Shown here piece after piece: positions 1 to 11,500 of a stretch of 27,672 bases of DNA. The translations under genes were made by a program, and so were the position numbers. Every line of letters begins with the position of its first letter. Position 1 is the stretch's first letter. Below the pieces are notes generated by a model. The model ran no database searches, was not told the origin of the DNA, and saw only the letters and a list, made by a program, of their open reading frames with translations. The stretch is from contig BMAT01006874.1 in assembly GCA_019649035.1 (NCBI GenBank), forward strand, positions 3,211 through 30,882, written 5' to 3'. The stretch is from Elysia marginata. Taxonomy: Eukaryota > Mollusca > Gastropoda > Plakobranchidae.

Positions 1-487
1 TTTTGAACAACCCTCGTAATTAATATCTAAAACTAAAAAATAGTTTAATGTCAAAATAGGAATTGGCGCTCTAACAAAAAAATTATAAACTTGCGTTGTT
101 GTTGTTTTTTTTATAAATTTATAAGTAAAATCGCATTTTGTTTTTCTCAGAACATCCCTCAGTATCTTCATCCATTATTTAAACAACCCTCCACAACTGT
201 CACGTGATCAGGCAAGTACCGGCTTAGGTTATGTAAAAACTTTTGAAGCAATTCTGTAACGAAGTTAGACATTGTTCTAGTCTAGTTGCTTAGTCATGCT
301 ATGTACAATGTAGACCTAGATTAAGGCTACGCTTGTTTTTTTAATGGAAAGTGTTAAGCATTCATAGTTATAAGTAACTTACGGATTTCATAACTCGTTA
401 AAATCTAGAATGATCGCCTATTATTAGTTTTGTAGATCTAGTCTTCTGGATTTATCTAGATTATTATCTTCTGGTTAATTTACATAA
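1..487. other. Noncoding stretch, no feature seen
   Basis: AT-rich sequence with no exon-like open frame, no repeat array and no recognisable element. It is presumably intron of the polycystin-like gene upstream of E1, or flanking DNA. Confidence 0.5.
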
Positions 488-969
488 TGTTTGATGACCG
501 GCGACCTATTTTTAACTTGGCTCGCGATTGGGTGTCGCTGCCGTATTAGGCCACGCCTTTCTCACCTTTCTTGTAAAGGGTCGAATTTTCTAGCAGTTGT
601 GTGCTATTTCTAGATGTGTGTTTTGCTTATAAATAGAGCTCGCGTGGATGATAAAGAAAAAGAGAGTGGAGAGAGACTCGGAGAAGACTGAGAGGATAGA
701 ATACTGGACAAAGAGAGAGTGAGCAGTTTCCTGCAAGAGCTAGATCTACGATTTGTTTATGCTGGACATTGGCAATTCCACTGTTATTTTTTTCGACTGC
801 TGCTGGATGTGAATACTGTTTCGTGTTGATTTCTTCATTTTAAGTTGAATAAACTTATTTCTACGTTCTTCACACGACTTTTCACGTTTTCAAGATTTTA
901 AAAGAACTCACAAGTCTCGCATCAGGAGTTTTATTCGTTTACTCGATTATTATTTCTGGTGTTTGTGAC
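488..969 (+). mobile_element. LTR-like promoter/polyA segment, possible solo LTR
   Basis: A consensus-like TATA box (TATAAATAG, 628-636) is followed about 210 bp later by a polyadenylation signal (AATAAA, 848-853). A GT/T-rich stretch comes next, ending in a TG...ACA-like edge near 969. A TATA box and AATAAA packed this closely with no reading frame between them is the layout of a retrotransposon long terminal repeat. I cannot find a second LTR, gag/pol sequence or target-site duplication in the window, so the boundaries are guesses. A short noncoding transcription unit is the alternative. Confidence 0.35.
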
Positions 970-1002
970 AAATTCCTATACCTTTTGGTCGGAAGATAGA
1001 TC

Positions 1003-1300
1003 GAAAGACGTATGAATAAACTGCAACGATAGATAAATGGAAAGACGTATGAAAAAATGGAAAGATGGGTAGTTGGAAAGACGTATGAATAAACTGTAAA
1101 GATAGATAGATGGAGAGACGTATGAATAAATTGTAAGGATGGATAGATAGAGAGACGTAAGACGTATGAATAAATTGTAAGGATGGATAGATAGAGAGAC
1201 GTATATCTAAACTGTAAAGATAGATAGATGGAGAGACGTATGAATAAATTGTAACGATGGATAGATAGAGAGACGTATGTTTAAACTGTAAAGATATACG
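1003..1300. repeat. 37-bp minisatellite (GATA-containing)
   Basis: About seven imperfect copies of a roughly 37-bp unit containing 'gatagatagatggagagacg' followed by 'tatgaataaactgtaaa'. Units differ by point changes and small insertions (for example a duplicated 'gacgtaa' near 1155). It appears to have grown out of GATA microsatellite sequence. Confidence 0.8.
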
Positions 1301-2357
1301 TAGAAATTATTACCATCATTATTACCTCATGTACCGCGCAGAGAGGCTTTGGCGATCGTATCCTCCTGTACTGCTCGTTCTCTCGTGACTGTCAACTTCT
1401 CCGTCACCCTTCAAGACAAAGGACAGTTTTCCGGTCATGGAAGTAGTCTGACAAATATTCTTTTCGGACATTCACAAAACCCTGTTTACTCTCAGCACCG
1501 AAAAACACTTTTCGTCATATTAATTTGTCATTTTTTTAGGCCCCAATCATGCTTGCTAAAAGTAGTAGCTGCGCTTTTTGTATTCCTGATTGAAAGATGA
1601 GTTCTATTGTGTCTGCAGTGTAAATTCTTTTCTCTCATTTCTATATCTTAAGCGTCTTGCTTGAATGTTTTTATCCGCTTCGCAGCAAGTGTCTGCACTC
1701 TGGTTGACAAAAAGAAAAAAAAAGATAAATAGATACACGAAAAAGTACAAATTAGGTTGTCATAAAAAATTCTCTTAAAGTCAAGATTTTTTTTCAAATT
1801 ATGAAAAACTTGGATTTTTGAATAGGCAGATCGGTAGATAAAGATACATCAAAATATGAATAGATAGATACATGGATAAGTAGTCAGATAAATGGATAAT
1901 TATATAAGTATAAATGTACTTTGGAAGATGGTCCATACTGCATAATTCTATGCTTGCAACAGTCCCCAGTAGCCTTAAATTAAAGCTTGCTAGATAGATT
2001 CTAAGTTTCTTATGTTATGAAATACAGTGTTCGACTTGTATAAGGAGCTTTTTTATAAACTGTAGCCTAGTCCCACCTTTGAATGTTGCGACACAGTGTT
2101 TCTAGTCGTCCGTTAGGGTAGCGCTTCATCTGGCAACTGTTTACTTTTCGTTCCCCCTCCGGGCTCGTTTAGGTTGTCGTTGGTTCGGTTCGCTTCTTTT
2201 TCATAAGTAAGGGAATATTTTTTTTTACTTTGCATGCATGTCGACAGGATTTCCTTTCGTTTGTTTAAAGTAGGCTTTTTTGCTAGAATTAAATATTTTT
2301 TTCTTTTCTAGGCACAAGTTACACTTTTGTTTTTGTTGTGGAGTTCACCTTTGAAAG
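1301..2357. other. Noncoding stretch with weak GATA traces
   Basis: No exon could be supported. A GC-richer patch at about 1335-1450 has an open + frame but no convincing donor. Scattered degenerate GATA units occur at about 1827-1910. The rest shows nothing recognisable. Confidence 0.4.
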
Positions 2358-2360
2358 TAG

Positions 2361-2391
<31 letters not shown>

Positions 2392-2475
2392 GATAGATAG
2401 ATATATGGATAGATAGACATGTAGATAGATAGGTAACCATTAAATATATTGATATGTAGATAGAAAGTAAAACAG
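2358..2475. repeat. GATA tetranucleotide microsatellite
   Basis: Nearly pure (GATA)n from 2358 to about 2405, then interrupted units to about 2475. It lies directly upstream of the acceptor of E1. The minus-strand frame reading 'SIYLSIYLS' here is only the translation of this repeat. Confidence 0.95.
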
Positions 2476-2505
2476 GACTCTTCCCTCTTTTAATCACGCT
2501 TCCAG

Positions 2506-2583
2506 GGCAACATATTACAGACAGATATACGCGACAAGTTACAGGAGGCATCAATGCAGCTGATGTACCTGTACGAGAGAAGT
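2506..2583 (+). CDS. E1: extracellular segment of polycystin-like protein
   Basis: 26 codons, phase 0 at both ends, acceptor 'cttccag' and strong donor 'gtaagt'. It encodes a short amphipathic helical-looking segment (QTDIRDKLQEASMQLMYLYE). It joins in frame to E2. Helical segments of this kind lie N-terminal to the GAIN-type fold in the family. On its own it is too short to recognise; the call rests on splice signals, phase and position. It is the first exon I can support. Confidence 0.65.
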
Positions 2584-5500
2584 GTAAGTTTTTTGCCTAC
2601 TGGTTTGAAATTCAACTTCACAAACAGTGAACTAAGCATTACAAATTGCGAAACTACAAAACAGCTGATGTTGAGAGGGTCGGGCTTTATGCGGAGAACA
2701 GTATATCTATTAGTTTTAAGAAAAAGTACCAATAACTTTAAAGAAGAAGGACGAAATGTGATAAAATAGTACATTTCACAATAGTATATTTTTTATTGTA
2801 AGGTAAGTTGTGATTAGTAAAACAATTGTTTAAAATGAAAACAAGTATTGTTATATGACTGATGATTATGTGGTTATAGAAGTAAAAATCATAAAAAAAA
2901 TTATGATTATGAAAGTCATACTATGAAAATCAAGTTTCATAAGTTATAAATACTTATAGAGACACCACCACAGGCAACATTTCAGAGTTTAATCTTTGAC
3001 AACAGTGAAGTAAAACATAATTTGTCCCCTATTATCTCTGTGACCCCTGTCGTTTTCTGTGTTTGAAAATGAAATCCCAGGACGTGCTGTTCGAACACAA
3101 CTCAAGCGACATCAGTATCCACATGTGGTGGTCAGACTTCTCCGATAACGGCACCTCGGTGACGATAACCAAAACGTTCGGCAAGGTCATGGCTAGTATT
3201 TACGTCCCCTGGCAGGCTGTGGTCAACTCGCTTACGTTCTACGGGCCGACCCATCCGAGAATAAGACGCGAGGATAACATAGTTAGCAATGTTGTAAGTT
3301 TAGAAGGGTATTTCATTGGTAGCGTCTGACAGAGAGAGAGACACGCGTTATTGTTAATGATGTTAATGATTTATTTTTTTCTTTTTCTCCCTTTACAACA
3401 AAAACAAAAGCAACAACGACTACTAGAACAACAACAACTACTACTACTACTAGTATCACTACTCTTTTTTTATCACTACTACTACTACTGCTACTACTAG
3501 TAATAGTAGTACAGTACTACTATTATTATTCTTACTACTACTACTACCGCTACTACTACACTACTAATACAACTACTGCTACTGCTGCTGGTACTTCTAG
3601 AACTCTTTAATCCCGCTTTCTTTATGTTTCCCGACACTATTTTTGTCTAACCAGGTAGTCATGACGAAAGAGCTTGTCTTCAATCCAGATCCCCGGTATA
3701 GTTTCAGTTACGGTATGGTGGACATCTATACTGAACTGAAGACCAGCAAGAGAGAAATAAGGATGAGGCCGACACCAGAGGAACCCATTGTTGTACAGTT
3801 TGAGAGACCTCAGACAGGCGACGGTAAGAAAGAGATTAGACTGATGCTAGCACCAGAGGAACCCAGTGTTGTACAGTTTGAGAGACCACAGACAGGCGAC
3901 GGTAAGAAATAGATTAGACTGATGCTAGCACCAGAGGAACCCAGTGTTGTAGAGTTTGAGAGACCTCAGACAGGCGACGATAAGAAAGAGGTTTTGTTAA
4001 TCTTATACATTATGATATATGATTTTTAAAAGCGGTTTTTTTCTGGTAGGGTTTGCTAACGTCTGTGTTTCCAGACGTCTTATACATAGTTTTTGTTTAA
4101 CCTTAATAATCGTTATTACCAATGGAATTATCTTTTTTAAATTTTAAATCTACCACGGTTCTGACTTAAATCTTCGTCACAATTTTTTAAACACCATCTC
4201 TTCCGCATTGCCTCTTGAAGATTCTGCATTTCTTTGTGTATATCGGTAGAAAAAAATACGCAACTTTCATAACGCTCTAAGACAACTTTCGATTCAAGAT
4301 TCCGTTTCAACAGGTAGATACCGTTCAGAACCATTTAGTCGCACAAAAAAAATTATGAAAACATTTTTCTTTTGGCAGTAAACAAAAAGGGCCTGGATAT
4401 GAAGATGGTTGTAGTGGAAGACCAGGGCGACGTCGTGGATTCCACGTGCATTATTTTTGGCGTGAGTAAAAATTTAATCATTTACTTCTACTCACTTATA
4501 GATTACCCTAGGAACTAGAAACATCATAAGATATATACTAGTTTACTTCGACTAGTTAAACAGTGAATTACTACACTTTTGCAGCTTTCATAGTTATAAA
4601 ATCGTCCCCTAAAGTCGAGGAAACGGTTCTTGCACAGCTGTGAACGCATCAAATGGTATTGTGCTATTTAGAGTGAACAAAAACTTTATGAACAAAATAA
4701 TCTGAAGATGTACCGACTCGTTACGCCATGGCAAGTTAGTAACACATGCCTCAAAACAAATTATATTATTTTTTAGCTATCTCACAAAATTATAGCCCTA
4801 ACTCTGTATTCAGAGATCCAATGATTTACCACTGGTTATAAAATATTGTGCATACTCGTAGTTCCAAACTTTAACACCAGCTTCAGAATCTACCTGTGTT
4901 TCCCGGTCTGCCGTGTAGGTTGGCCGTACGCAGCGGTACAACCTGACGCTTGGCATTGATCTGGACGGGAACTACAGCTACAGTTTCGCCGCCATCGAGG
5001 CCAAGTATCCCTCGGAATACCTGGAGTTCATAGACGCCAAGTTTATCAATGTCACCGAAAAAATATCCTACTTCATGCCGAAAACATCGAGCGTAGGGAT
5101 AGTTTTATTCCAACACAGTCACGGTTGTCTGAGATTTTTTTTTAGCATTCTTGGTCGTCACATAGGGTTTGTTATGTGTGCATTAACATAATGTTCGGTA
5201 GAACTTCAAAACAAAAAAAGGCTCCGTGATCTTGTGGTACACAGTCCGGTTTGGTACTCGGGGATTCTATGTTGGCGCTTAGACATGACAATAAATAGGA
5301 CGTCTAAGTCTTTGGGAAAGGTTTTTCACACAGATTTTAACCTCTCACTCAGACACTGAAATAACAAGTAAACCGGCTAAGGGCAATGACAGATCTTATT
5401 AGAGTATAGAGATGCACTTAAATTACTGCTCCAGTGTTAGTTTAACAAGGATATTAGGTGGAAATGACCTACCACAAACTCCATATGTCATTGATCCTCA

Positions 5501-8500
5501 GTAAGTTTGCCACTGTGTTATGTTTTCAAATTACTATCGTACTCCGTATAATATCCAATATTTTTATACAAAAGAAAAACGTCTAGCTACCCGATATTCT
5601 TTCATTTTTTGAATCTCATAACATATCAAGATTGTTAACTATTCTCTGCTTTGTGTTGATTGCTGACAGCTGTTTTGTTGTGTATGTCTGCAGAGATACA
5701 TGTACAAGTACCCTCTCAGCCGCTTCCTGTTTATGATAAAAATCCCCACTGCGCATGGCACAGGATTCGGCGAGATCAACATGCATAGGCCAACCGGTAC
5801 CTTTCCCAACATTTTCTCCAGGACTCGCCGCTACACACGAAATCAGCCTGTATTCGATGACTTACAAGCACAGGTAAATCATCCATGAGTAGCATGTCTT
5901 TGAAGGCCTATAAGCACAGGTATATCATCCATGAGTAGCATGTCTTGGAAGACCTACAAGCACAGGTATATCATCCATGAGTAGCATGTCTTGGAAGACC
6001 TATAAGCACAGGTATATTAGCATGTCTTTGAAGACCTATAAGCACAGGTATATCACCCATGAGTAGCATGTCTTTGAAGACTTACAAGCTGAGGTACAGC
6101 ACAAAAAACAGCGTGTCTTGGAAGATTTAAAAACACAAGTAAAAAATCATAACTAGAGTCTCTTGGAAGATGGACAAATATAAGCAGACATAAGTAAAGA
6201 CACTAGATATCCAAATATAAACAGATAGAAAAGAGAGAGACAGACTCTCAGATTAACCAATTTTCTCTCGTGTGAGGATAGGTGAGGATAGGTGCTCCTC
6301 GTTTTTTTTTTGTTGAGCAACACAAAGGACAGTACAGACAGGAAGCGACATAGACAGAAAGAAAAGTCTGAAAAAAGCCATAGCAAAATTACTCAGAGGA
6401 TTGCATTATAAACCTCACACTATTTTGTACAAACTAGACCTTATCAAAAGTATTCACAACTGAACACACCCAACTTTTTTTTTATTTGTTATTATTTTGA
6501 CTGAAGTATTCTGTTTTCACTACCACAGACGCAGAAAAAAGCAATGGTACTTTCTGTCAAGATACACCGGTCTGATTGTCTCTACATGGTTAACAGCAAA
6601 TGGAGACTTGGCGACTTGTGTCGGGTGAGGCATTTTTCTCTACAATAACTGCCAGGAACTGCAATAAAAGCTATCTGAAAAGAAACTCAAATGGCTACTT
6701 TACAATATTGTATACAATGTATTTCTTATCAAAGTCTTACAAAAGTTTGGATCATATATAGACCATTATACAAATATGCAAAGATTTGTCAACGTTTTGT
6801 GACCCTCGATTTTGTATTGATATCGAGTTCATGAGAACCGTTACAGTGGCGAGATCTGTGTGTTGTCTAGTTTTTTTAATTTTTATTTGAAGTTTCTTGT
6901 TTAATGTTTCTAGTTATATTTTTACATTTATCTGCCCTGGAGTTTAACTTGGCCTGAGACTGTACCCCAACAAGAGTAGGGCATACGAAATTTCAACTCT
7001 CATTTACAGTGCCGAGCAAAGGTGTGATGATAGTTGAAACCTAACCCCTTTGACAAGATGGATATAGCGGACGAACAACAATTCTATCATGTCACTTATA
7101 CTGCCATATATTGTAACGACGGCGTAAGGCCTCCATTGGTCCAAGAGTTTTCAAATTATTTTCTCTTCATGATGTTTTTGTCAAGTCATTTTATGGTCCC
7201 ATCCAGTGCTTCTTGCTACACAATGTTATAGTGCATGCAATGAAAACTACAGGGAGACCTTTTAACCTCATCAGCTCAAGCCTTTTCTTAGCATGGCAAA
7301 CCAAGCAGCCGTGCATAGAGCATCAAATCCAATATGGTGATTGCGCTGACTTCAAGTTGCTGTAAAAGTAATGTAAGTTATCGACCAACGATAAAGCGGT
7401 AACGAGGATGCAGATACATGGAGCTTCATTGTGGGACTGAAAGTCTCCAAAATTATCCAGAGAGCATTATCTACAAAACAGGCCGTTGCGATCTTAGTTA
7501 AATCTATTTCTCTCTAGTGACTTACACAAAACATAGAATAATGTCCTTTCAGGAAGTTAAACTCACAGAAAACAAACAACAATATTTGAGAATTTGATTT
7601 CATTGTTGCTAGGAACAACATATATCTTTCGCATTCAGGAAGACTTAAGATCTTCCTGCCACTGCCCCATCAGTAATGCTGCCAAGTGCTTGGAGTAAAA
7701 TTATCACGTAGGTAAAAATCTATGTTAGTATATAACTTCTATTATCTACACTTAAGGGTCAATATTCTCTGCATCTACTCTTCAACGTAGTAAATGTTAG
7801 TTTTTCAGATTTTTTTTACGATAAAGAGTACGTGCACTTGACGAAAAACGACAAACTATTCCCTTTCATGGTTTTATCCGTAAAGCAGCGATGGATTTCA
7901 GCTCTAAACCGTTTTCTTGCCTACTGCTTCACTTACATTTGTTACTTTGTCAGACTCAGTTCATCATTATACACATCTAGTTGTACCACCAAAGTGTGTT
8001 GCATTAACATTCTCAATTGCTATAGAATCGAAGGAATTAAAGATGTTCATTGAATAAGTACGCATGTCTATATGATAATTTGTCTTGATAATGGAACTCT
8101 GTCAAGAGTAATAACTGCTTGTTTTGCTAAGTGTAAATAGCTAAATCGGCCAATATACCTACTTTATAATTAATGTTACTCATTTTAAAAGTATGCAAGC
8201 AGAGTGTTTTTAATAGTTATATGTTTTTGTTTCATATAACTTTTTGCAAACATTTTTTCAAATTAAGAAAATATAGTTCATTTCAAGTACGAAAGCTGAT
8301 AGCAAAATATTAAACTCTTGACATAAAAGTTTCCATTTATGTCACCGACATTTAGTGTAATAAAATATACTATGTGAAGGTTATTGGTTTTTATAATGGT
8401 AGCTCATAAGTTTTACTTCATGTTCCGAATTTTTTTTTTCACTGCCCACATGCTTTATGACGCTAACATAACTCTGTCTTCTCTGAAGATTGAACTTGCT

Positions 8501-11500
8501 TTTAAATTGTTTTCAAACTCTTCTTATATCACTATCTTTTCATCATATCATTGAATCACGTAAGCAGCATCTCCATCGTTATCGATATCATCATCATCAG
8601 CAGCAGCGGCAGCAGCAGAAGTAACATACTCGCCAATATCCTTATCATCAATATCATCCTGCTAATATTATTACCACCACTCAAGTCTTCATCACCGTCA
8701 TTAGAGACCTTTAGCACACGCACCGTGTCTCACTACGCGTACGTGAAAATCGGGAAAGCAGATTGAGAAACTATAAAAATAATGAAACCAGTTTCTAAAA
8801 AATAGACCCACAGAAGTTCGCGTCATACTCACGCGTTGCTGCTTAAAGTCTGTATTATCATCAACATCACCTCATCTGTCACTTTTATGATTACCATCAT
8901 GAAAGGTATTATTAATGTCATCAGATCTTTTATTTTCCCTTGTTTTTTTATCCTTACCCAATATCGCTTGGGCCACTACTGCTAGAATTAGGGGCAGTGC
9001 GGCAGAGTAGATAGCGCCTCGCACTCATGATTCGACAGTCGTAGGTTTGATTACCGACCATACCATGTTGCGATTTCCTTGTTAAAGCAATTTACCCTTA
9101 CTTGCCCCAGTCCACCCACCTGTAAAACGGGTACCCAGCTGCATGAATAACTTGAAGTTGTGGTATGCACCTACAAATCCATGGCTTTTAAATGGACAGT
9201 TCTGCTGGGACATAAGTGTAGCTCCTCTTGTATCGACACAGTAATGCTGAGTAAAGAAGCCAAATAAAAAAAATTATCCAAATTTCTTGACACGGTAACC
9301 ATCAGTATAAGATTGAAAAAGCGAGATACAGAAAGAAAAAAAATACCGATACAGATATAAAAAAGGGCAAAAAGCATTAAAAAATAGTGGCCAAAAGTTT
9401 TTTTTTATTATAGCCTTTTTTGTATCTAAGCCAAATCTTATCCTACTTGACAAACACTATTTACCTTTGCCGGGTAACTTTCAAACGCCGTTTCGACCTA
9501 TCCCCATTCCTGACCCCAGAGTGTTCCGGCAGTGAACCCTAACATTGTCCAGTGCAACTGCACCATAGACGCCACCTACTCGGCCAAGAAAAGCCTCGCC
9601 ATGAAACTCTTCAGGAAGTTCACCACGCGAGAGCTGGACTACTACGGACCCACGCCACTGCCTGCCTTCTTCATCGCACTGTGTCTGATCATCTCCCTGT
9701 ACTACACCTACTGGGCTTTCTTCCAGGACATGCGCGAGACCGAGTGTGTACGTCCAGGAGTATTCCTAGCTCCGTATGGCAGGCTGTGGTAGTTTTAGAT
9801 CCCTACTATAGGCCGTGATAATAATGAATGTTAGCTGCGTGTTATAGAACATTAAACTTCTACTTTGTTATAGACCATGACAGTTCTCAGCTCTCTTTGA
9901 TAAGCTATGATAGTTGTCAGCTCTTTATGCTAGGCTATGATAGTTTTTAGCTTCATCTCATAGGTCGTGATATTTCTTAGCTATCTGTGATACACCATGA
10001 TTGTTGTTAACTGTTTATGATAGGCTATGATAGTTCTTAGCTTCATTATCTAGGGCTTGATTGTTCATAGCTCCTTGTGATAGGCCAAGATAGCACTGCA
10101 TTTGAATTTCTATCCAATGAAAATCATGAATCTGCCTGTAATAGTAAATGATTTGTCTTGATATCCATTGATGTAATTTTCCATCAAACAGCTAACCACA
10201 CCCCTTTCCACGTTATGTCTTTTTGTGTCTCTTCCAGGCCCAGATTCACGTTGTGAAAAACCACTACCACCCAGACTCGCCCGAACAGTACCTGGTATGC
10301 ATCAGTACTGGCACAATGCCAGGCTCCGGCACCACCAACAGGGTCAGCTTTCTTCTGATTGGCGAGTCAGGTTCAGGAAAGACGGCCATGCCTGAGGGAA
10401 AGTTCTGTTACTCGGTACGTGCAGATAGTCGACTTTTGGTATTCCAGTTTTCAAAACTACACCAGATGCTCGGCTTTCTATGGACAGCATTGTTAAGTTC
10501 GACTTCTCACGATACCAGGCTATAATCGACATTCTAAGAATACCAAACATATTTGACTGCCTCATTGTAATCGACATGGTTGCCATTCTGATGGCACTAG
10601 ACATGTACGACTTTCAAATGACACTGGACTTGGCTGTGTTCGGCTTTATACTGACAACAGACGTTCAATATTCTAACTAAACCAGATAAATTCGACTTTT
10701 TAATAATACTTCATTGAATTTACAATGCCATCAGGTATTTGACTTTTTGATAACACTGACAGTTCGATTTTTTCACGAAACCAAATTCTCGGCGATTTAA
10801 AGGACACAATATGTTTGACTTCGTAATTAAACCTGGATAATCTTTTTTCCGATGTTCGCCGGTCTATTGGATAAGATTCTGTTCATAGAATGATATCTGG
10901 CTTTTTTTTTCTAAAGAGTTTGGAAGGCGACTATCGTGTATCAGATATAATACCTTTTCTATGACAGCAAGTAATAAGGTAGTACAAAATTCTGACCTAC
11001 TATGCTCCTCTCATTGAATTATCAATTACATTACAAACAACACAAAAAAGGCCTGGCTAGCATTGACTTCCAAAAAGTCTTCACATTCAGATGTTTATTT
11101 CACGTTTAGATGGGTGCGATTTGTTTAAAGATAACACTATTATTGCCCGTGATGTTGATCGTAGTTTTGATTCTCCCGAACAGACCGGAAGTGAGATTTG
11201 GTTCCTGGTGTCCTCAGACCTGGTGTTGGGTCACATTGTTGGCGTCACCGTAAACTATGACAAGATTGTCAGCGGCATGGACTTGTATCCTTGGTAAGAT
11301 TATGTGTCTCTTTTGAAATCATGCTATAACATCATCAGAAATATAACAAGATTGTCCAAGCCTCAGACCAGTTACCACTGGAAACAGAAGAAGACCTGGA
11401 CAAACTAAAATACTTTGCACAGCACCGATATCATCGGACATAACTCACCACTAGATAGATTACAGAGTTGGCCGAGGCGCCCGGATCTGATGAAAAGAAC

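Noticed and set aside
1335..1450. GC-richer patch with open + frame that might be an upstream exon
   Set aside because: There is an acceptor-like AG but no good phase-0 donor, and the peptide shows no family motif.
8551..8766. Open frame rich in Ile/Ser near 8551
   Set aside because: It derives from CAT/CAG microsatellite-like sequence in a phase-0 intron with no splice or motif support.
10361..10384. Walker A-like motif GESGSGKT in E9
   Set aside because: It fits the P-loop pattern exactly, but it lies in the turn after a PLAT beta strand, where family members also have Gly/Ser-rich sequence. No Walker B or NTPase fold follows, so it is taken as coincidence.
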